Shown piece by piece: positions 19,004 to 28,671 of a stretch of DNA of 64,000 nt. Origin of the DNA: Farysia itapuensis (Eukaryota; Basidiomycota; Ustilaginomycetes; Ustilaginales; Ustilaginaceae); contig JALBYC010000001.1 in NCBI GenBank assembly GCA_023212645.1, forward strand, positions 620,001-684,000, read 5' to 3'. The position numbers were made by a program, and so were the translations under genes. Position 1 is the stretch's first letter. Every line of letters starts with the position of its first letter. Below the pieces are notes generated by a model, which was not told the DNA's origin, ran no database searches, and worked only from the letters and a program-made list of their open reading frames with translations.

Positions 19004-21226
19004 TCAGAACGCCTGCCGTCCATCTGGATCAAAAGACTCGTGGAGGACGTGATCTTGCTTAAACGCCGCAAACTCTCTGACTATCTTGCCGGGTCTGACC
19101 ACAGGATAAGAGTGGACCGACAGGGTGGTTGCTCCTTGGCGATTGTACAAGCTCGGGAAGAGCAGTTGGTCTCTGAATCTCTTCAATTGCTTGATCGGAG
19201 TCAATTCGCCGTTGAAAAGATGTTTCACATCGACAAACGGCAGCAACGCCTGAGAGCTTTTGCCGTGAAAAAGGATCTGGGCGGTGAAGGTGGTGTCTTG
19301 GCCATGCTGTGTCAAGGAGTCTTCTGCAGCTTCGAGACGCGCGTGCTTTTCTTGTTCAGTCTCTTGCACGATGATGCTGAAACGGAGACAATACAATAGT
19401 GATTTGCCATCTTCGTCGCCGCACATAGTGCAGAAACGTTCGTGGCGAGGAACGAGACGTTTGCAAGTCATGCATTCCAGACGTGCCCAGTGTTGAACCT
19501 TTGCTGGTTCCGTTGATATAACTTTGACGTTCACCTTATGAGCCGCTGGACAAGCTGCAGTGGTCTGCAAGTCCACAAGAGAGGTGGTTGGCACTTCGGA
19601 AGGAGCTTTGCAGCAAATGAGTGGTCTAGGTGCTTCTGGTGTGCGAGCTTTATCAGGACTTGGCAGCCAGAGCTTGTCTTCAACAGGTGTTTGCCCTTTT
19701 GGCTTGACCTCTACTGTGGTGTCACTCGCTGCAGTGAGCTGCACAATTTGCAAAGCACGTTGGCCGGGTGTCGGAAGAGAGATCGAGGACGGGCTTCGCG
19801 TCGGCAAAGCCGGTGCTGTTTCTGACTTGACGCTTTCGTGCGCTGCTACCGGTATCGTTGATTGCTGAGAGCCATTCTCGATCAAACGCGGGCCATTGGC
19901 TTCTCTACTAACCGGAGAGTCAGTCTCACGCTGCTGTGGCCGATACTGGCTTGCTTCGATCTGTCTGTTGGATGGCTCTGCGGCTGCTGGCCTGCTGGCA
20001 TCAAAAATGTTGCCAACAAGCTTTGCTCTTCTGCTCCGCAGCGCCTCTCGCGCTGGATCATCGTTGCTAAGAAACTGGAGCTTGACACCAACATCGTCAT
20101 TCCGGCCGAGAGCTCCCTCCAGCATGCCATACTGGTTGCATTTCCCTCGCAGGTTTCGCATGCGAATAATTTCGCCTGGTTGGACGCCGATGGACAGTTT
20201 AGCAGCATCATCCCACAGACTGATTTGGAAGACGTAACCGTAGCCATACCCTTTAGACGGATACGTGATCGTGCCTAGATCGAGTGCATAGTCACTATGC
20301 CGGTGAAAGTCTTTGTTGCGAGTGTAGTCGGTGACATAAATTGTCGGATTGGTGCCGGTGTAGATTTTGACCACCTCGGCGACAGTGTCGAAAAACAAGT
20401 TTTGTTCCACCTGGTCCAAAGTGATTGTAGGTCGTGTCGTTATCTTGCGAGCAGGGTGACCATGATCTCCTTTAATTTCAACCCATTTCTTGGCCATATC
20501 GCCATAGTGCGACATCTCCTCGATGCCTTCCGGCGTTGCGTCTATGGCGGTGCTCAGATTGGGCGAGGACCTGACATTCCCTGTGACAGGATCATACACA
20601 GACCACGTCCACCTTGGATTTGGGGCTTTGGCGACGCCCTGCAGTCGGTTATTGAAGGTCTGGATCTCAATCTCGCGGAGTGCCATAATCTGGCCTTCTT
20701 TGACCTCGCTCGGGAGGTAGTCTTGATTTGGATGAAAGAGCACGACGGTTTGATAGTGCACTACCTGCTTCGCTGAGCCAGTGCCGTTGATGCACGATGC
20801 ATCGGCGATGATGACTTTAGTGGTAAAATGGTTGCCCCGCGTCGAACGAATTTGTTCGACATTTGCCAGGACAATACCGATAATACTGACGAGCCCCTTC
20901 TTGTCTTGTAGCATGCTTATCGGCGTGTATGTATTTTTGCCTAACTGCAGCGGCTTTACATTGGGAGTCTGAGGTTGCGGGGCGCTGGACGACGATGTAG
21001 ATGCAGCTTGTGCCTGTCCGGGTTGTACTGATCCGGTACGCGTCTCAGCTTGGTGCGAGATAGGTGAGGTATCATGACGAGGTCTTTTGATGCTGGCATC
21101 AGATGCCGGGGCTGCGGAAGAGCGTTCAGAGCCTCCTGTACCATTGAGGGCAGCCCCATCAGGTATGTGGGGTTCAGCAGATCCCTCTGTCTTGGTTTCC
21201 TTGTTTCGCTTAGGTCTTCGTGCCAT
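19004..21226 (-). CDS. POT1: Pot1-like telomeric single-strand DNA-binding protein
   Basis: This 740-residue protein starts with a polar region of about 90 residues. A Telo_bind-type OB fold follows, beginning TYTPISMLQDKKGLVSIIG (about 94-220). A second Pot1-type OB fold starts near 265 and includes a GYGYGYVFQISLWDD stretch, then the LRGKCNQYGMLEG segment. After a Ser/Pro/Thr-rich linker, a C-terminal region contains a CxxC...CxxC zinc-knuckle pattern (CMTCKRL and FCTMCGDEDG, about 585-600). This resembles the OB3 region of human POT1, which binds TPP1. In the family, Pot1 coats the G-rich overhang, protects chromosome ends and regulates telomerase. RPA1 was considered because of the OB folds and zinc pattern. 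The order of domains and the motif wording fit Pot1 better. Convergent with TSF1. Confidence 0.85.
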   Translation of the reverse strand: MARRPKRNKETKTEGSAEPHIPDGAALNGTGGSERSSAAPASDASIKRPRHDTSPISHQAETRTGSVQPGQAQAASTSSSSAPQPQTPNVKPLQLGKNTYTPISMLQDKKGLVSIIGIVLANVEQIRSTRGNHFTTKVIIADASCINGTGSAKQVVHYQTVVLFHPNQDYLPSEVKEGQIMALREIEIQTFNNRLQGVAKAPNPRWTWSVYDPVTGNVRSSPNLSTAIDATPEGIEEMSHYGDMAKKWVEIKGDHGHPARKITTRPTITLDQVEQNLFFDTVAEVVKIYTGTNPTIYVTDYTRNKDFHRHSDYALDLGTITYPSKGYGYGYVFQISLWDDAAKLSIGVQPGEIIRMRNLRGKCNQYGMLEGALGRNDDVGVKLQFLSNDDPAREALRSRRAKLVGNIFDASRPAAAEPSNRQIEASQYRPQQRETDSPVSREANGPRLIENGSQQSTIPVAAHESVKSETAPALPTRSPSSISLPTPGQRALQIVQLTAASDTTVEVKPKGQTPVEDKLWLPSPDKARTPEAPRPLICCKAPSEVPTTSLVDLQTTAACPAAHKVNVKVISTEPAKVQHWARLECMTCKRLVPRHERFCTMCGDEDGKSLLYCLRFSIIVQETEQEKHARLEAAEDSLTQHGQDTTFTAQILFHGKSSQALLPFVDVKHLFNGELTPIKQLKRFRDQLLFPSLYNRQGATTLSVHSYPVVRPGKIVREFAAFKQDHVLHESFDPDGRQAF

Positions 21227-21530
21227 GTTTGCGGTGTTGTGTCAACCTGCGCTTGCCCTCGTCCAACACATATGGTTGCTGGGTTTGAAAGTTGAGCAAC
21301 ACTGAAATTGCCGTGTTGCCGTGCGGGAGTCGGGTAAAGTAGGTGCGCGACGCGTTCGTGGTTTCTGTCAGAATTTGAGACAGTGTCAGATTCGAATGTT
21401 GTGTGCGAACCTGTGCATGGGAACGGCCTTGGTGTACGGCCTAGTTAACCTCGTCTTCATTCCAGTCCTTTGTGGGTCGTCAACGCAAGCTGCGGCTCGA
21501 CTGTGTCCAGACAGAGCACCCATATCTGCC
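21227..21530. promoter_or_regulatory. Divergent promoter region, POT1 / zf-4CXXC_R1 gene
   Basis: These 304 bp separate the starts of POT1 (minus) and the zinc-finger gene (plus). The plus-strand frame of the zinc-finger gene stays open through most of it, with an in-frame ATG at 21396, so a longer N-terminus is possible. No specific operator was recognised. Confidence 0.4.
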
Positions 21531-24467
21531 ATGTCAGCGCCTTTCCATACGCTTGTCGACCTCACAGGAGACGACACTGACGACTCGCTTTCGGAGCTAT
21601 CTGATGTTGCCACAACTCCGCCGGCCGCAAAGGCTGTGCCCAAATCAGCGCCGCCATCGTCCTCCAAAGAGACTTCAACAGCATATCAAGTGACCAAGTC
21701 AGCTTCGTCGTCTGCCCTCGCCATGTCAGCGAGCAAACCAAAAGCTACATCGAAGGCGAAAGCGAAAGAAGGCGACAAGAAGGCAACAATGGTCGGTGCA
21801 AATACCGCCAAAGCTTCTCGAAGCAACGTACTTCCTGTAGACGAGATCGTCAGCTCACGGACTCATGTGAACACTGGAGAGGAAGGTTCGCCTGTCAAGC
21901 TCTGTCATCACCATCACCAATCATGTAAAGGCGCCCTCTTGGAATGCACCTTTATGCGAGCACCGGGAAAGCGATGTCAGAAGCGCTACTGCTTCTCAGT
22001 ACTCAGGCGAATCTATGACCAGGATCCAGACACTATTGTCAGGTCCGGACGTCTGATGATCAACCCAGAGGAGCACTGTCCTTCCAGCGAGGCAAAGTAC
22101 GCCTGGAAGTGCCCAGGCTGTCGTGGAAATTGTCAGTGTGCAGTGTGCCGCAAAGCCGTTGGTCTCACTCCTCTGGGACAGTGGAACAATATCCCCAAAA
22201 ATCAGTCAATTGACGGCGTTGCTGACGGAGCCGCCGCCAAGGGAAGCAAATTACTTCAGTCTACTAAGAAGACCAAGCTCGATGATCTGCTCGAGGCCGG
22301 GTCGCAAAGCAAGGCAGCTGCAATGAAAGGCAAGGCCACTTCTCAGAATGGCGTCATCGATGTTGACGCTTCGCCTCCTGCAACGGGTGATAGCGCTAAG
22401 AAGAAGAACGGCACTTTGGCTCTGACGCCGTCATCCAAGCCCAAAACGCCCATTTTCAAGCGTCTTGTGCCGCCGACAGAAGCGCCAACACCCACGCTGG
22501 AAACCATTCCAACCAAACTCCCAGAAGAGAATTTGCGCGCTAGAATGTGGATATACGAGAGCTTTGTTCGCTTTGACAAAATTGGACTCAGCCGATCGGC
22601 GCTGAATCAACTGGACAAATTTGATTCCTGGACCCACGCTTTGGTGCAAGAGATGCTTGCTTGTCTCATCAAGACTATCGCTGGTCTAAGCCATATTGAC
22701 AAGGGTCAGCCAACCAAAACGTTTGCCCAGATCGTGATGGCATATCGCCGGCATGCCAAAGATTTGCAAAGAGGTGAGCCGTGGTCAGCAGCCAAGCAGC
22801 TGCTGAAGTCACTCGGTATTGCCGTGACTCCGCTAGAGTATGTGAACCACAGTGTTCCCGTCGAGGTAGAAATGCTGGCAAACCAGAGATCGCCGTCTCC
22901 TCCCCCTTTACAACGTATCACACGATCTCGAAGAGCCAAGGAAAGTCACTCTACTCGACTAGCTACACAGATGTCGTTGCTGAACGACTGGGAAGAGAAT
23001 GGATTTGATGACCTTGACGAGGACGATGAACCGCCACGAAAGCGCGTCAGAGGCAATAATCGAAAATCGATCTACGTCTACGACGAGGGAGACGATGAAA
23101 GAGAAAGCGACGAAGACGCCAGCATGGACGATCTTGATGCTGACAGTGTTCGACGATCCTCTCGAGCCAAGAAGCCAGTGATCAAAGCAGCGTCTCCGGA
23201 AGTACGACTGACTGGCCGACAACAAACGCTCAGGATTCAGCAAGAGCAGCAAAAGGCTACCGAAGAGCAAGCCAAACGGGAGCATCAAGACAGGTCCAAC
23301 GAGCGTCAGCAAGCACGGTCGCAGCGCAAGCCATCTATGGATGTCTCTGATATCTTCATGGAAGAAAGAAGGAATCAGTCTGTTCCGGCTGCGGAAGTAG
23401 TCATCGAAATCAAGGGCGAAGCTGATGACGAGATTGATCTCGAGAGCACGGAAGAGGCAGCTCCAGATCTGGAAACCAAGGTGGCCATCATCCACTCCTT
23501 GATCGACGTCTCCCTCATGACCGAGCCTCTTTCCGAAGAACTAAAGACGGCAGGCGAAAACATTTCGGCAATGGAGCGAGCACAAAAATTGGAGCATGCC
23601 GAAATGGAAAAGGAAATTGCGGAAGAGCTAGCTGAACTCAATAAGAGGGCACCCTCTATCGTCGCCCCCGAGCACCAGGCATGGAAGGTCGAAAAGGCCA
23701 AGTTGGAGAATGACATTGCGTGGAGACGTCTTGATTCGCGTGTTATCACCAGTCTGGCCGTTGACACTCATTCACTGCGAACAGGCTCGCTCGGAGTGGA
23801 CGCTGATGGACGCGAGTACTGGCATCTTCGAGAGTTCCAGGAGCGCATGCCCAAATTCACCGAAGGTCGATACGCTTGGAGCCTGATCGTGCTGGGCAAA
23901 TCTTTTTCTGTTCATGCGGCAGGGCAGACAGAGGACATTGCCGCTGACGATGATGTCGGCAACGATAGTGGGCTCACGTCGCTGGACAGTGACGTCGGCT
24001 CCAGTGAGCCCGTCTTGACGGTTCAGCCACATCGATCAAATGGCAGCGTGAAGAAAGAGTCTGGTACGCCAGAGAAGGAAGTGGTGGTCGATCCAAATGC
24101 GCGTGCGTGCATGGGCACCAACGATCCAATCTTGATCAAGATGGTGGCCGACTTTGTGGTTTATCGACTGCAACAGGTCGAGTACGAAGAGAATCAAGCC
24201 ATGCAAGAACGAGAACGAGACGTGCGCATGACCAAGGATGCTGGAGAGGGGTTTAGTCAGCCCGGCTCTCCCAGCAAACATATGTCGCCTTCCAAGGGGG
24301 CTGATGACTCAAACGGTCCCGAAAGCATGTACGCCATCCGGAAAGCCAAGCAGCTGCTTCGAGACAGTCAGGAGGAAAGACGCAGCGCTGTCCAACAATT
24401 GGTCCAACGCCTTCACAAGTCCAAGGACTACTTTGCCTGGCACAGGATGGAGCTTCCTCCTCCTTGA
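21531..24467 (+). CDS. zf-4CXXC_R1 (CDCA7-type) and WHIM-region chromatin protein
   Basis: From the ATG at 21531 the protein has 978 residues. A Cys/His-rich module at about 124-206 starts CHHHHQSCKG and ends CPGCRGNCQCAVCRK. It has the spacing of the zf-4CXXC_R1 domain known from CDCA7, with a long central stretch. A helical segment follows at about 335-400 (LRARMWIYESFVRFDKIGLS). A WHIM-like motif lies further on (RTGSLGVDADGREYWHLREF, about 755-775), the type found in ISWI-associated remodelling subunits. The remainder is charged, with coiled-coil-like Glu/Gln/Arg runs (about 560-620 and 680-740). CDCA7 relatives partner with HELLS-type remodelers in DNA methylation, and WHIM motifs contact ISWI. 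A nuclear chromatin role is inferred from these parts. The upstream in-frame ATG at 21396 is an alternative start. Confidence 0.78.
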   Translation: MSAPFHTLVDLTGDDTDDSLSELSDVATTPPAAKAVPKSAPPSSSKETSTAYQVTKSASSSALAMSASKPKATSKAKAKEGDKKATMVGANTAKASRSNVLPVDEIVSSRTHVNTGEEGSPVKLCHHHHQSCKGALLECTFMRAPGKRCQKRYCFSVLRRIYDQDPDTIVRSGRLMINPEEHCPSSEAKYAWKCPGCRGNCQCAVCRKAVGLTPLGQWNNIPKNQSIDGVADGAAAKGSKLLQSTKKTKLDDLLEAGSQSKAAAMKGKATSQNGVIDVDASPPATGDSAKKKNGTLALTPSSKPKTPIFKRLVPPTEAPTPTLETIPTKLPEENLRARMWIYESFVRFDKIGLSRSALNQLDKFDSWTHALVQEMLACLIKTIAGLSHIDKGQPTKTFAQIVMAYRRHAKDLQRGEPWSAAKQLLKSLGIAVTPLEYVNHSVPVEVEMLANQRSPSPPPLQRITRSRRAKESHSTRLATQMSLLNDWEENGFDDLDEDDEPPRKRVRGNNRKSIYVYDEGDDERESDEDASMDDLDADSVRRSSRAKKPVIKAASPEVRLTGRQQTLRIQQEQQKATEEQAKREHQDRSNERQQARSQRKPSMDVSDIFMEERRNQSVPAAEVVIEIKGEADDEIDLESTEEAAPDLETKVAIIHSLIDVSLMTEPLSEELKTAGENISAMERAQKLEHAEMEKEIAEELAELNKRAPSIVAPEHQAWKVEKAKLENDIAWRRLDSRVITSLAVDTHSLRTGSLGVDADGREYWHLREFQERMPKFTEGRYAWSLIVLGKSFSVHAAGQTEDIAADDDVGNDSGLTSLDSDVGSSEPVLTVQPHRSNGSVKKESGTPEKEVVVDPNARACMGTNDPILIKMVADFVVYRLQQVEYEENQAMQERERDVRMTKDAGEGFSQPGSPSKHMSPSKGADDSNGPESMYAIRKAKQLLRDSQEERRSAVQQLVQRLHKSKDYFAWHRMELPPP

Positions 24468-25148
24468 TTTTCTACCAAAATTTGTGTACGGTAGCAATCA
24501 CACTGTTGTGGATATCAGCATCATGGGTGACTCTTGTTGAAAACTCAAAAAGTGAGCGGAGTCAGAAACAAGCATCGTCACTCTGCCCATCGGAAGCAGG
24601 GCTGTGCATGATAAGCGCACATGACATGCTGGAGCCTGTCATTCACATCCGAAGGAAGCGCATTCTGACTGGTCGGCAAGTATCTCCGAGATTAGGCAGC
24701 GGCAGCGGAATTGGACGGATCGTAGCCGACAGATTATTGTGTCTGTAATCCAACGAATGACGGCCCTGACTGGACTCGCTTGAAACATTTTTGTAGTTCC
24801 CGATTTAGCCAGGAATTTAAAACTCCCTTCTCCACCCTTGTGACTCGCATGTGTCCCGCCGCCGCCTCGACCCCACTTTTCTGAGTTGACACTTCCTCTC
24901 ACAACCACTCGCCAATGTCTTTGGATCGCCAACAGCGCTGATTCGGATCTGCTATCAAGCTCTCTTTGCACTCTCTACCCTCCTCAATGTCTGCCACGTT
25001 TGGACAAAGCTGTCGATACACCCAATACCAAGACACGAGCCAGGTTACTGCTATCACTTCAGCGCACATCTCTAACCGAAACGTCCTTTTGTGGCCCTCG
25101 TACATTGGCTGAGCCAGGCTCAATCGGTAGTCCGCCTGGTGTGCAAAC
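24468..25148. other. Intergenic region upstream of TSC1
   Basis: These 681 bp lie between two plus-strand genes. Open frames on both strands are short and show no family resemblance. The last 250 bp are pyrimidine-rich on the plus strand, as expected for a fungal promoter or 5' leader. No regulatory site was recognised. Confidence 0.4.
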
Positions 25149-28100
25149 ATGCCGCCTCCCTCTTTCTCGCATCCTCCGACGACTGTCCTGCCCCGCGCTG
25201 TGCAAACATGGCTCAAAGATCTGTCGCAAAAGCTTCGATCAGCTCTTTTGGCCACAGATGAGGCAAAACGTCACAGTATCGTGTCCAGTATTGAGACGGC
25301 CGTAGAGGATCAGGTCGCTTCGATATCATCCGCTGCTCAAAATGACGAGGGCAATCATCCAGCCGCTGCTGGTCCATCTCCTTCGGCTCAGATCAAATCG
25401 CAACTTTCCTTGCGTATAAACGACAATCTTCTCAATTTGATACAAGGCGAATTCGAGTCCTCGCAAGACGCAAAGCTTCCTGCAATCGTCGATGTTCTAT
25501 ATGTTCTCGTTCCGCTATTGGGCTCAGCCAGTATCGTGATGGAGTGGTGGGACCTCGTTCTTCGACCGTTGCTCAAAAGCGCCGCCATCCAAAATGTCAC
25601 CGCAAATCGCGCCCGTCAGCTCGTCGTTCGAGCCATGACATCGGCACCAAGTGTGGCTTACGAGGACGAGCCTGCGCCTGTCGCCGTCTGGCCTTTGGCC
25701 GGCTCTAATCCGCCTAGCACTTCACCTCGCCGAACTAGAGACACGCCGTATCCGATATCTGCAGCCACCCCTGCCTCGCCCTCGCGACAGCCTGCTCGAA
25801 GCGCATCCATGACGCCTGGCTCTGGTCCCGGCAATCGCTCAGCTTCAGTCGGCTCTCGGCAGGACATGTATCGCCGCTTCACTCAGCGCATATTCGATCT
25901 TTATCTCGCCGAAGCTGCTCATGATAGCGAGCAGACTCGAAACGAAGATGGCAACACTGCTGGCCGTCGAGGTCGCACCTTGGACAACAACCAGGGCGCT
26001 AACGCAGTCACGCCCTCGACGGACGCAGATTCCTTGGTATGGAAAGGCAATTTGGAATCTATTCTCCTGGTCTACAGTAACGAGAAACCCAAGGAGTTCT
26101 TTCACCACGTCTCAGAGTCATTTGGCGATGCCACCGCCCGAGTTCCCCTCCTGTTTCTGCTCTCGACCTTCTTGCGGCTCTACTCTCTGCATGCCTACCA
26201 TATTACGTCTACGCCACTGCCCGCTAAGATGATTCTATCTCTTCAACTCGACACCTCGACGACCTGCGTTTCTCTTGGCGTAACAGCTCTCATCATGCTC
26301 ATCCCTCACATTCCCAACTGGATCGCGAACGGCGGCGCAGGCGGGCTTCCGACTCTACTCAGCATCTTTGCGCGCATCGTAGACTGGAGACGGCTGGGTT
26401 CCGGCTGGGAGAACAGAGTTGGCGACGAGCCAGAGTTACAAGAGCTGCGAAGAGAAAAGGACGAGGAATTCGCCGAAGTCGACCGCCTTGGTAAGCGCCT
26501 CAATATCAAGCCTTCGCTGCGATGGCATCGACTTGAGTCCAGCTTCGACACTGCAGTCTCAAGTCCACCCAACGCAGAGTATCTGTTCACGTTTCTCTAC
26601 GGGTTGTTTCCGTGCAACGTGATCCGCTTCCTGCGATCTCCGGTAGACTACCTCAAGAAAGCATCTTTCGACAGTCCCTTTGAAGGACCTTGGGAAGAGA
26701 TGATGGACGAATTGGCTATCCAGTCCAGGAGTGCCCCAATCTTGCGAAGACACACGCTCCATCCAGCCTTGATTTCAATGGATGCTGAAACGGAGCTGAC
26801 AGACAAGCAAAGATGGCTTGACCATGATTCAGCCGATATCAATGCAGAGTGTCTCAGTCTGTTCCTTGGCAAGTGGCATGATGTTGACCCTTCGCATCTT
26901 CAACACGCGGAAAGTCAACGACACGCAGGCGCAGAACATGACATGACCGACGACGATAGCATCTCTCTGATGTCAGACTCGAGGAATATGAGTCTCGATC
27001 TGGAGCGCAAAAGTGTCACGGGTCAGCAGACTTTGTCTCCCACAGGTGCGGACAACAAACGATATCATCGCGTGCCAGAGTCCGTCAATCCTGACGAAAT
27101 TCTGCTGACGTACGCTTCCCTTCGCTCTGGAGCTCCGCTCACTTCTGTCAGCTCTCCGTCCGTCTCGATGTCATCATCAATGGCATTTTCGCAGTCGCGA
27201 GGGGAAGAGGCAGTCGTCACTTCTTCTGTAAACAGACCTAGCGGAATGGTAGCCGGTGCAGCGCTGCAGAGACTTGTTCCTGCTGCCACAGCGACGTCTG
27301 CCGCAACACCTGCGACAGCGACAGCAAGCTCCAGTGGTTCAATGGTGTCGCCTCACGACTCACCTGCAGCTCACGCCATTCGATCGCAGAACCGATCGCG
27401 TTCCGGCTCGTTGTCTTCCGTGCTTTCCAGTCTGTCCCCAAGCCCGGCTTCGCCTGTGTCACCGCCCTCTAACAACACTGCTAATCGTCATCCTCTGTCG
27501 ACCAGTCACGTGGCCGACGATTCAACGACGCCGCATCAGGAGAAGACCATTCAGTTCCCAGCACCTGTCGAGCCAGAACGCTCGGTGGAAATGTCCTTCT
27601 TGCAGCGAGAGAATCTGCTTATCAGGAACGAGCTCAACTTTGAGCTGTATCTGAAGGAGCAGCATTTGCGTCACATTGGTCGTCTGCATCGGGACAAGGT
27701 GACAGACACTGCCCTTGAGGCAGAGCGACAGAATCTCTACCATACCGTGCGCTCGCTGCGCGGACAGATTGCCGCGCTGACCACGACCCTTGAGCGACAG
27801 CGAGCCGAGACTACGACTACCAAGGTACGTCACGTTCAGTGGGAAGCTGAGCTCAACAACAAGCTCAAAGCGTACCGTGAAGAACGTAAGGCCTGGTCCA
27901 ATGAAGCCCGCCAACTCAAAGCTCAGGTCGAGGAGAACGCGGCAATCATTTCGTCGCTCACCAAGCAGCTGGAAGAGTCCGGATCACAGCTGTTCGAGCT
28001 ACAGACCAAGGTGGAGTCAGACGAGCCTAAGCTGGCCAAAATCGAACAGTACGAGGCTAAAATTTCGCAGTTGACGACCTGTCTGGCTTACTGGGACGGT

Positions 28101-28568
28101 GATGTCCTCAAATACGAGCGACAGCGACAGGAGATGGAGAAGCTGCTTAATCGCTGGGACGAAATGGCATACCTGGTCGAAGCGACAGAGTCGTCTCTGG
28201 GCGAGGTGGAAAGCAAATGTACCCAGCTTGACTCTGAAAAGCAGAGACTAGAGCGAGAACTTCAAGCTGCAGCTGAGCGAATCGAAAACCTGACGCAAGA
28301 TAAGAAGCAGCTGACACTTGAAAGAGAACGGAGCCCGGGCGCTGTCCAGACTCTCCTCGAGGTCGAGGCAGAACGCAACGAGCTACGACGAGTCAATGAG
28401 ACTCTCAGCGCGACGATCTCGGACCTCAAGACGCGACTTGAATCGCAGCAGGAGCGAGCTCCATCTCAAAACACCCAGGGTGCGCACGGCAACGGTCAAG
28501 CAAATGCCGATGTGTCACCCGTGCTCCTTGCAGCTTCGCCTGCTCAAAACACCGATGCTGCCAGATGA
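25149..28568 (+). CDS. TSC1: Hamartin (TSC1) homologue
   Basis: This 1139-residue protein has a helical N-terminal hamartin region (about 20-560), including LLFLLSTFLRLYSLHAYHI and PHIPNWIANGG near the middle. A Ser/Pro/Ala-rich linker follows (about 560-810), then a long coiled coil from about 813 to 1100 starting with MSFLQRENLLIRNELNFELY. That layout matches TSC1, which scaffolds the TSC2 Rheb-GAP and restrains TORC1. Fission yeast and many basidiomycetes have TSC1/TSC2, while budding yeast lacks them. TSC2 is not in this window. The stop is 103 bp from the convergent DPL1 stop. The ATG at 25149 is the first in frame and matches a normal TSC1 start. Confidence 0.87.
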   Translation: MPPPSFSHPPTTVLPRAVQTWLKDLSQKLRSALLATDEAKRHSIVSSIETAVEDQVASISSAAQNDEGNHPAAAGPSPSAQIKSQLSLRINDNLLNLIQGEFESSQDAKLPAIVDVLYVLVPLLGSASIVMEWWDLVLRPLLKSAAIQNVTANRARQLVVRAMTSAPSVAYEDEPAPVAVWPLAGSNPPSTSPRRTRDTPYPISAATPASPSRQPARSASMTPGSGPGNRSASVGSRQDMYRRFTQRIFDLYLAEAAHDSEQTRNEDGNTAGRRGRTLDNNQGANAVTPSTDADSLVWKGNLESILLVYSNEKPKEFFHHVSESFGDATARVPLLFLLSTFLRLYSLHAYHITSTPLPAKMILSLQLDTSTTCVSLGVTALIMLIPHIPNWIANGGAGGLPTLLSIFARIVDWRRLGSGWENRVGDEPELQELRREKDEEFAEVDRLGKRLNIKPSLRWHRLESSFDTAVSSPPNAEYLFTFLYGLFPCNVIRFLRSPVDYLKKASFDSPFEGPWEEMMDELAIQSRSAPILRRHTLHPALISMDAETELTDKQRWLDHDSADINAECLSLFLGKWHDVDPSHLQHAESQRHAGAEHDMTDDDSISLMSDSRNMSLDLERKSVTGQQTLSPTGADNKRYHRVPESVNPDEILLTYASLRSGAPLTSVSSPSVSMSSSMAFSQSRGEEAVVTSSVNRPSGMVAGAALQRLVPAATATSAATPATATASSSGSMVSPHDSPAAHAIRSQNRSRSGSLSSVLSSLSPSPASPVSPPSNNTANRHPLSTSHVADDSTTPHQEKTIQFPAPVEPERSVEMSFLQRENLLIRNELNFELYLKEQHLRHIGRLHRDKVTDTALEAERQNLYHTVRSLRGQIAALTTTLERQRAETTTTKVRHVQWEAELNNKLKAYREERKAWSNEARQLKAQVEENAAIISSLTKQLEESGSQLFELQTKVESDEPKLAKIEQYEAKISQLTTCLAYWDGDVLKYERQRQEMEKLLNRWDEMAYLVEATESSLGEVESKCTQLDSEKQRLERELQAAAERIENLTQDKKQLTLERERSPGAVQTLLEVEAERNELRRVNETLSATISDLKTRLESQQERAPSQNTQGAHGNGQANADVSPVLLAASPAQNTDAAR

Positions 28569-28671
28569 CGGCAAGCACTCAGGTCTGCTCGATTTGTGCA
28601 TCATAACAATGAAAGAAGTGAAGCATATGTACAATTTGCTCGTGATAATGATGGTGATGGTGGTGGGTGAC

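Noticed and set aside
19004..21226. RPA1 as identity of the OB-fold protein
   Set aside because: The N-terminal Telo_bind-like fold and the second OB segment fit Pot1; RPA1 has a different N-terminal domain and a different arrangement of the zinc motif.
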